DNA of 64,000 nt, from positions 11,666,681 to 11,730,680 of the forward strand of contig NC_049901.1 of NCBI RefSeq assembly GCF_001411555.2. Reading direction: 5' to 3'. Positions 56,505 through 64,000 of the stretch are shown here, in pieces. The notes under the pieces are model-generated. The model saw nothing but the letters and a program-made list of their open reading frames with translations, made no database searches and was not told where the DNA came from. Each line of letters starts with the position of its first letter. Within the stretch, counting starts at the first letter, position 1. This DNA is from Juglans regia (Eukaryota; Streptophyta; Magnoliopsida; Fagales; Juglandaceae). Both the position numbers and the translations under genes were made by a program.

Positions 56505-59500
56505 CTCCGCAAGCAAAAAGCTGCAAACAATTCCGAGACTAGCCAGAATCCAGCCGAAATATGGAAATCCGTCCGAAATAGACCGGAACAAGTCGAAATG
56601 GTCGGAAATAAACTTGGAACGGAATACCCACCAAAGTCGTGCCGATTACTGTTCTGTACAATAAATTTTGGATTGGAACGAACGGAAATAAAAACATTGT
56701 TGTCCAAACCAGTCTCTTCACAAATTGGGACCAAACTTTCTTTAAGCTTTGGTGTGAACAATTTGATTTCAACATTTGGAATATCTCATAATTTATGAAT
56801 AATTATAAAATAATCTGTAAATAATAATAAAATAGTTTGAATTAAATGCTTTATTGAATTTAAAAAAAAAATAGAGAGAAAAAGTTAAATATAAATATTC
56901 TAAAATTAAAAAACTGTTTAAATATAATTTTTATTTTAAAATTTAAAAAAGTTATATTGATTTTTATATATTTTGAAGTTTTTAAAGTTTTTAAAAATTA
57001 TAATGATTACAAAATGATTATATAAAAAATCACAATATTTAAAATAAAAAAGTGTTAGGCGTTTAAAAAATTTTACGAGAAGTTTTGAAATTTTTTTACC
57101 TCGTTGGAATTAATTCTCCGTGACGTGGTCATGTTTGGTAGGAATGAACATTCTGAAAAGAAATAATGATGAGGGAGGGAGGGACGGAAGGAGGATGAGT
57201 GAATCTCCATCCGTCAGCTCCCCGTTTCTTTACTAGGCCGGTTCAAAATGGTTTAAAAATACATTTATACATATTTTTAGAAATACTATATATTAAGTTT
57301 CAATTAATACTATTAAGTATTAATTAATATTCATTACTAAGATACTAAGTTATTATAATTATATAAATTAAGAGAACTAATAAACTATTACAATATTACA
57401 ATTCATCTAAAAATAATAAATATTACAAATTGTACTATTAACTATTGTAGTAACATTACAATTAATTATAAATTAACAAAATCATAATATTTCAAATTTG
57501 ATCAATTTGGAGTGGCGGTGAGTTTACTGAGTTGTGTTGACTGCTGTGAGATTGTGATAGTCAAAATCATAAAATCTGTAATATTAATAAGTTAAAAATA
57601 AAACAAATTAGAATTATAAAGTTATAAACATGAAAAAAAAAATTTTAATACAAAATATTAAAAATACTAACCAATATGAGATTGGATCATTGAGATGTAG
57701 ATGAGCATAGATCATTGGATCCTTAGGATTAAGATTCGGCATATGTATATTTAGAATTAACTATATGCTAAGTTCCAAACAATTCATATGCACATTTATC
57801 AGCACACAATTCACAATTTCATTCTCATTTACTCCCATCCTCTATCATCCATATTGCATAAATTATAAATAAATAAATAAATAAATAAAACATGAGATTA
57901 AGAGAAATCGGCCTTACCTTCGTTGTGACAGACGGCAACTTCGGCTAGATTAAAAGACAGCAACAACTCACGACGGCATCACAGACGGTGAGGGGACTTA
58001 CGGTCGGTGTAGGGGGGAAACTTGCTGACCATTAGGACTCGGGAGGGTTAAGGCTTCAGGATCGTGAAGGAGGAACGGCTGAAGGGTTATAAATACAAGG
58101 CTCAAAACTGTTTTGATTATGGGGGATCCTACAAAAAAATCCAAACATCAAAACAATGTCGTTTTGGTTAAAACGGCTTCCTTTTAATGCTTGGATTTTT
58201 CTTTTTAATTAACATATGTTATAAAAATATATATATATAAATATATGGGCAGCGGGACAAGATGGGAATCAGCCTCATCCCGGCACTTGCCCCTACAGTG
58301 CCAAATGCGGGTGGGGCCATCCCGACCCCACATCTGGTAGATGGGAGATCCGCCCTGGCCACATAGGGGCGGGCAGGGGCAGATCCCACTGCCCACCATT
58401 AAGATAGGGATAAAATTTTTGTGAATAGTAATAAGATAATTTGTAAATAGTAATGAAATAGTTTGAATTAATATTTTATAAAATTTTAAAAAATAAAAGA
58501 GAAAAAATTGAATAAATAATATTATAAAGTTAAAATATTATTATAATATTATTTTTTAATATTATTTTTGTTTAAGAATTTGAAAAAAGTGAACTATTTT
58601 TTAATTTTTATTTGAAAGTTTGGAAAAGTTATAATGATTAATTTGAAGGTATTTATATTTGAGTGATGTTTAATAAAGAAATTAGATAAAATGAAATGAG
58701 AAATTTGAGATGAAATTTTTTTCCAAACAACCCTAGCAGTTTAGAAATTCTTCCGTATATTAATCATGATCCGGATTGGAAAAAGTAAAAAGTAAAATGA
58801 AAAAACTTATAATTTTTAAATGCTTTTTAAATAGCCAAGAGGGAAAAAAAAGGCTTTACAAATGTATAGGACTCTTTATTTTTATTTTTATTTTTATTTT
58901 CTAATAAGATTAAAAAATCAATAAAATGTTTTCTTAAAGTTCCATTTGGATTTAGAGATCAGTTAAAATGATTTATAAATATTAGAATAAAATATTATTA
59001 GAATATTATTTTTTAATATTATTATTATTTTAAAATTTGAAAAAGTTGAAATATTTATTATATTTTGTGTAGAAATTTTAAAAATTTATAATTATGAAAT
59101 GAAATGAATTGAGATGAATTTAGATAGGTTTTGAATTCAATGGCCAAGGGAAAGTATATATATATAATTATATGTTAAATATTTATAATTTCGATCCGGG
59201 TTAATTTCCTGCCATTTTGACCTGTTTCGGTCTGGACGGATTTCAATATTTGGGCCGAGTTTCGGCCAGTCTCATAATTGTTTGCAATTTCCTGCTCGGA
59301 GCTCTAGAGTTTGTGTTTGAGCCTTTGAGGAGTGAAGTGAGATCATTCTATTATTATTTAATATTTTTTATTTTTTTATTATCTTTCTTATTATTTAATA
59401 TTTTGTTATTATTTTTTACCACATTTTTATCATTATTCATAAATTATTTAAAATTACCTGACTACCTAAGCTTAATTTTAAATTGTGTTTAAATGTTGAA

Positions 59501-59593
59501 CTGAGTTGAGTTTAGATAATAAAATATTATTAAAATATTATTTTTTAATATTATTATTATTATTTTATAATTTAAAAAAATTAATTATTTTTT
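56505..59593. other. 3.1 kb of AT-rich repeats without a gene
   Basis: MITE-family debris at about 56770-57090, 58400-58735, 58940-59135 and 59480-59590 (GTAATGAAATAGTTTGAATT, TTTGAAAAAGTTGAAATA words). A GC-rich stretch at 58245-58410 (GGGCAGCGGGACAAG..., GGGGCGGGCAGGGGCAG) may be another element end. A short (AAAT)n run lies at 57868-57888. The frame 58205-58399 is a by-product of the GC-rich stretch. Confidence 0.5.
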
Positions 59594-59972
59594 GTACCAC
59601 ACCTGCAATTGATGAGGAAGAGAGATGCAGGGTTTCAGGAGAGATAGGGTTTGGGCTTGTTGATAGGGTTTAGGATGTCCAAAATATAGTGGTAGGCATG
59701 TTTTTACGCAAGAATAGAGATGAACAGTAGTATTGTTGGTATGTAAAGCATATAATTCATATCACTTAAATGGTAAGATTTGTTTTATTTGATTTAAATT
59801 TTAAAATTTATCTTATAAATCAAATTATGTCATGCAAACACTTTACTAAATGCGTTATCCATACTAACTTTAAATTTTTCGTGTCTGAGATGAGTATATG
59901 GATTTCCTTGAGTCGGTTGAGTTCATTCTTATCCTAAATGTGTTATCCACACCAAATTTCGGATACCATCAT
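59594..59972. repeat. Duplicated block, copy 2, left piece
   Basis: Homologous to 50256-50334 joined directly to 53569-53880. It contains the uninterrupted Harbinger target (TTTAGGATGTCC) and ends at the hAT-like insertion. Confidence 0.85.
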
Positions 59973-61358
59973 TAGGGCTGCAACTCGATGACATTTAACC
60001 GGGTCTGGTCCCAGTCCGACCCGACCCGTTACTATACGGGTTGGGTCGAGCCTTTTTTTTTTCCTCAATAAATAATAATAATAGTTGAAAGTTTATAAAA
60101 TAAATAAATAACGTTGAGAGTATATTCAGATCTCAGAATCCATGAAGACATACAAAAAGTTGGATTCAAGCTATTAAAAATCGACTAGATCCTTTACAAT
60201 TCCATTTGAGGACTTTTATCAAACACAAACTGTGCATCTATTTTCTTGTGGCTTCCAGCATTTTGTTTACCTTCTTCTTCACCATTTACATTACAAACAG
60301 ACTGTAATACACTAAAAGCGAAGGTTTCTAACAAAAAAATACTGAAGAAATCTAAAATCCAAAATCCAATTCATGATGAACTCCTTTACTGACCTTGCCA
60401 ATAACTACAGCAAAAACAAAATCATCATGGAAAGTATTAGCCAAAACCTGAGACAATGTTATGATCTTGCATGTAAATGTAAATCAGAGTGGATAGAAGA
60501 GAATCGATCAAATCTGGCCCATTCTCCTCTTCATTAGCCTTCAGCCCACGGGCCTCATAACAGACAACATAAAGAAGTTCACTTTCTATGTAGGTTTCAG
60601 GCAGTTCTGCAACATGAAGAAACTATTTCAGCATCATTTAAACGAAGTATACTCCACGATTGCCAAAAAACCATAAACCCACAAAAATACAGCCATTTCC
60701 AGAACCAAGAAATCAACATTGAAGAGGTCCTCAAGAGGAAAAGAAAAGGAAATCAACTTTCCGAAAGTAAGAAAAAAAAAGGCATATTATTTTCTTCAAA
60801 GAATAAAAGAATGAGAAGAAACAAAGAGAATAAATGGATGACGAGAAATCAAACCAAAACAGAGTGGTTTTAGAAGAAGAGATAGTTGGAATCGTGGAAA
60901 GTGAAACAGAGAGTGGAAGGAAGAGGTAAGAAGCATTTCAGTGCTTTTAAGAAACTAACCCTGGCCAGGAAATTAGCAACAGAAGGGAGAATGCGACAAG
61001 CAACGAAGAACGCGATGGAGGCTAGGGTTTCGCAGTATGAGAAAAGACTTTGTCAGTTTCGACGGACTCGATTTTATAAACCTGTTTCTAAGGCTTCGTT
61101 TGGTTACTAAACATCTCTCAACTCATCATTACAACTTTTTCAAATCCCAACATAAAATATAATAAACAATTCAACTTTTTCAAATCTCAAAATAATAATA
61201 ATATTAAAAAATAATATTCTAACAATATTTTATCATCTCAACTCAACTCACTTCAACATCCAAACGCAACCTAAGTTTTGACCCGATGAACCCGACTTTT
61301 GTCAGGTGGGCCCAATCGGGTCGTGCGGGCAGCCCATTGGGCTACTTGCACAGGCCTA
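59973..61358. mobile_element. hAT-like element, 1.39 kb, with possible captured sequence
   Basis: Perfect 8-bp TSD ACCATCAT (59965-59972, 61359-61366); ends TAGGGCTGCAACTCG... and ...GCACAGGCCTA. Subterminal CCCGACCCG/CGGGTTGGG words mark both ends. Copy 1 of the duplicated block has the empty site. The interior (about 60120-61090) is unlike other hAT-like cores here: mixed composition with a CTAGGGTTTC telo-box-like motif near 61022. It could be host sequence captured by the element. A TAA-flanked MITE is nested at 61092-61271. Confidence 0.85.
61092..61271. mobile_element. Tourist-like MITE, 180 bp, nested in the hAT-like element
   Basis: Ends GGCTTCGTTTGGTTACT and CCAAACGCAACC form an inverted pair, with TAA on both sides (61089-61091, 61272-61274). 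Core carries CTCAACTCATCATTACAAC and CTCAACTCAACTCACTTCAA. Younger than its host element. Confidence 0.85.
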
Positions 61359-62240
61359 ACCATCATTATTTGTACCTCTTCCCTTCACAAGCTAATTCTT
61401 ATCTTTTTGTTTTCAAACTGCTAGTTTCTCAGCTCATAGAGAAATGAATAAGAATACAATTTTTCTTCACATAAATAAAGAATAATGATATCCTTACACT
61501 TACTTTAGCATAGCTTTACTATCCAGTTATTTATTTATTTTTCTTTTGTTATTTGAATTTGAATTAAAAATTTCAAAATAAGATCTTCTTTTATAATCTA
61601 GACAAAAATAAATAAATAAATCAATATAATCATATAATTTAATTAAAAATTAATTTAATTTTATATGATTTTTTAAAATTATATGATTAATTAGATTTTT
61701 TTTTTTAAATTATAAAAGAATGTTATGTTTTAAGATTTTTTATCCAGATTGAAATATCAAAAGAGAAGGAAAAAAAAAAGTAGATGATAAAATAATAGTA
61801 AAGAAAGTGTAAGAAATCGAAAAGCACCCAACCGGACGCATAAATATTTTATATTTATTGTGTGACTATTTTTAATTGATTATTTTTAATATTTACTTAA
61901 AAAGATATGTGATTTACATGATATTACATCATGTGTATAAAATAAATATTTTTAATAATAATTTTTATCTATATTTATTTTATAATTATTGGAGCGAGAG
62001 ACCTTATCACGATCACCTTACACCTAACCCTGCTGCGTACACATGCATAACGACAAATACCTTTTTCTGCCGACAATTTGCTATTGGCTTCTCCTCCAGA
62101 AAGGCCACTATAGGCTATCAATCTGGCAATTATTATCTTCAATGGGTGGCATGTGATTGGCCATCGCAAATGGAAGAATTAAATAAACTAAATATATGCC
62201 TTTGTGACGCATCTCTATTGTTAATTTCTCTCGTCATCAG
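61359..62240. repeat. Duplicated block, copy 2, right piece
   Basis: Continues the match to 53874-54610, including CTAATTCTTATCTTTTTG and the CCGACAATTTGCTATTGGCT block near 62071. It ends at CTCTCGTCATCAGCTCCTCA, where an inverted RALF fragment begins. A 100-bp A/T insert near 61845-61990 is absent from copy 1. Confidence 0.85.
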
Positions 62241-62395
62241 CTCCTCATGACTTTCTTCAACATTGCAACATTTACAACAGCATTTACAACAGCAGCACTA
62301 TGACAATATGCGTTAAGGAGAATCATGATCATTATCAGCAACATTGCTAGGCATGAAGTAGTTGTACTCCCTCCCTTAGGATTACACACCTCCAT
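62237..62395 (-). pseudogene. Inverted, truncated RALF paralog (52-codon frame)
   Basis: On the minus strand the first 35 or so codons align with the RALF gene at 54709: the start MEV, the KGG, and the run LAMLLIMIMILLNAYC. After the signal peptide the homology ends and the frame runs 17 codons into other sequence, including a short AACAGCATTTAC duplication, then a stop. The propeptide and all four C-terminal Cys are missing. Its own 5' flank, split by a MITE, lies to the right (about 62740-62800). The adjoining duplicated block is in the same orientation as copy 1, so the RALF part alone is inverted. It cannot make a RALF peptide, but a short secreted product is conceivable. Confidence 0.8.
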
Positions 62396-62404
62396 TTCAT
62401 TATT

Positions 62405-62725
62405 CCATAGGATATGTTTGAAATGATAATTTTGTAAATAGTAATAAGATAATTTATGAATAGTAGTGAGATAGTTTGAATTGAATATTTTTTAAGTTTT
62501 AGGAAATGAGAGAAAAAAAAAATTGAATAAAAAATATTATACAGTTAACATATTGTTAGAATATAATTTAATAATATAATTTTTATTTTGAGATTTGAAA
62601 AGGTTAAATTATTTTTTATTTAAAAATTTTAAAAAATTGTAATGATTAATTTTAAAAAATTATAATAATTAATTTAAAAATATTTATATTTAAAATTATA
62701 TTTGAGAAAGGATATCAAATCAGAA
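62405..62725. mobile_element. MITE interrupting the 5' flank of the RALF pseudogene
   Basis: GGATATGTTTGAAATGATAA... to ...TATTTGAGAAAGGATATC with GTAATAAGATAATTTATGAA and TAGTGAGATAGTTTGAATTG words of the common family. It separates the pseudogene ATG from a sequence (62745-62800) matching the RALF 5' UTR. Confidence 0.65.
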
Positions 62726-63238
62726 TTTCGGTAACAGATCTGCCTCTAGCCTTCTCCACTCACTTACAGTACACACTGTGTACATGGAGAGTATAAATAA
62801 AGTTGAATAAAGAAGAAAGTATATATATAGTCGAATAAAGAAGAAAAGTGGATATGAGAAAACTTACAGGTGGAAACTAACTAAAGGGGCTTCTATGATT
62901 CTCCTCTCTTTTCTCTCTAGAATAGAGGTGGAGCAAATTCGTGCTTGGCACGTGAGGCAGTTATAACAGAATTTGGAGTGGCTGGGTGGTGGTCCTAAGG
63001 GGGGAAAAGGTATCTGACAAGGCGGTCGTTGAAGGAAGGAAACGTAGCAGGTGGTACACTGAGTGGTACCGACGAGGAAAATGGCGTCGCCGCCCAATAT
63101 CGGGGTGGTTTGAAGGTGGTTTGTATCACATGCAGAAGGGTTCTCTCCTACACTGCGGTGACCAATCTTTGTAAAAAGCTTTACGGGGTTGGCTCTGTTA
63201 AAAAGTTTGGAAGAAAAGATTACGATAGTATATTGATA

Positions 63239-64000
63239 ATGGAAGAGATGGCAGGGAAATGGGAGAAGCTGAAGCTTACGGAGGAAGAGGACCAGGTTTT
63301 TGTTGTAGATGAATGTATCTCGAATGAAGTTGAAGACAAAGGTGGGAGGAGCCTTGTGGGGAAGGTACTGACTGAGAGGTCCATAGGAAAAGGAGTTCTG
63401 GAGGCTACCATGGCTAAGGTGTGGAGAATCTCCAGGCCTGCATCATTCCGAGAGGTAAGAACGAATGTTTTTGTTATTACCTTTGCAACAAGGGATGATA
63501 AACAGAAGATTTGGGATGGGAAACCTTGGTTATTTGACAACTCCCTAATTGTCATTAATCTGTTTGACAGGTTTATCCAACCAGCTGAACTGTCGTTTAC
63601 AGTAGAGAGATTTTGGGTACAACTTCATGACCTTCCACTTGCTTGTATGAACAAGGAATGTGGGAGACATATAGGGAGTGTGGCCGGGAAGGTTCTTGAT
63701 GTGGTCACTGGGGAGGATGGATGTGGATGGGGTCAGTACTTACGTGTTAGAGTGGAAGTGGATATAAGAAAGGTATTGGTAAGGGGAAGGGTGATTTCTG
63801 TGAAGGGGAAGAATGTGTGGATCCCCTTTAAATACGAAAAATTACCTAAAATCTGTTTTGATTGTGGGAAATTTTCTCATGATGGTAAGGAATGTGGTAA
63901 GAAGGAAGGAACCTCTATGCAAAAACAAGAGCAGTATGGTTTATGGCTTAGAGCAGCTCCTTATGGTAGGAAAAACGTGAGGCCTGGCTTTACTGGAAAA
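63239..64000 (+). CDS. L1-type LINE ORF1 (DUF4283 plus CCHC zinc knuckle), cut by window end
   Basis: Open from the ATG for MEEMAGKWEKLKLTEEEDQV to the last base of the window (254 codons, no stop). Residues about 40-190 form a DUF4283-type domain (VLEATMAKVWRISRP, PWLFDNSLIVINLFD, FWVQLHDLPLACMN, VAGKVLDVV). Then comes the knuckle CFDCGKFSHDGKEC (C-x2-C-x4-H-x4-C), continuing with YGLWLRAAPYGRK. This layout is standard for the nucleic-acid-binding ORF1 of plant L1 LINEs; the endonuclease-reverse transcriptase would lie beyond the window. No internal stop, unlike every other retroelement frame here, so it may be a younger copy. A second ATG nine bases in is equally possible as start. Confidence 0.82.
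   Translation, partial: MEEMAGKWEKLKLTEEEDQVFVVDECISNEVEDKGGRSLVGKVLTERSIGKGVLEATMAKVWRISRPASFREVRTNVFVITFATRDDKQKIWDGKPWLFDNSLIVINLFDRFIQPAELSFTVERFWVQLHDLPLACMNKECGRHIGSVAGKVLDVVTGEDGCGWGQYLRVRVEVDIRKVLVRGRVISVKGKNVWIPFKYEKLPKICFDCGKFSHDGKECGKKEGTSMQKQEQYGLWLRAAPYGRKNVRPGFTGK

Noticed and set aside
60886..61110. Basic 74-codon frame inside the hAT-like element
   Set aside because: It does not begin with ATG and has no recognisable domain; kept only as part of the cargo question.
1..64000. tRNA, rRNA or snRNA genes
   Set aside because: No A/B-box pair with a cloverleaf, or rRNA-like segment, stood out by eye; a tRNAscan/Infernal run would be decisive.

Overview
The window is nuclear DNA of a flowering plant. 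Genes carry GT-AG introns and one is a photosystem I subunit; retroelements are Ty1/copia, Ty3/gypsy chromovirus and L1-type LINEs; and short AT-rich MITEs with a GAGATGAG-type core occur many times. The MITEs look like those of Juglandaceae/Fagales, but that placement is an impression, not a result. Most of the 64 kb is transposon-derived. I support five intact host genes or gene models, two host pseudogenes, and one mobile-element reading frame that runs off the right edge.

Layout. (1) 0.9-40.2 kb holds a three-member tandem array of genes for a multi-pass plant membrane-protein family of unknown function, all on the minus strand: copy A (3180-4172, intact), copy C (about 28626-29661, a frameshifted pseudogene) and copy D (39234-40232, intact). 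Each keeps a related 3' flank. The 3' flank of the middle unit lies at 4500-9675, about 19 kb from its coding remnant, so unit 2 seems to have been split by transposon-rich DNA (9676-28625). (2) Elements in and around the array include hAT-like elements with 8-bp target-site duplications (TSDs), Mutator-like elements with 9-bp TSDs, a Ty3 chromovirus remnant, L1 fragments, a Ptta/En/Spm-type (CACTA) transposase pseudogene with a 1-kb inverted repeat, and a decayed Ty1/copia element inside what may be a long solo LTR. (3) 42.5-48.3 kb is the gene-rich part: a five-exon GH28 (polygalacturonase-like) gene on the plus strand, tail to tail with a three-exon psaN gene on the minus strand. (4) 49.7-64.0 kb holds an LTR fragment, a 3.2-kb PIF/Harbinger-like element, an intact RALF-like peptide gene, and a diverged duplicate of the RALF upstream block carrying an inverted, truncated RALF copy. 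It ends in an open L1-type ORF1 (DUF4283 plus CCHC zinc knuckle).

Duplicated segments act as internal controls: several transposon insertions have a matching empty site in the paralogous copy, which fixes their ends and relative age by eye. The functional genes are independent: cell-wall pectin modification (GH28), photosystem I lumenal docking (PsaN), peptide signalling (RALF) and an uncharacterised membrane family. Exon coordinates come from conserved protein sequence plus splice consensus; no transcript data were available.
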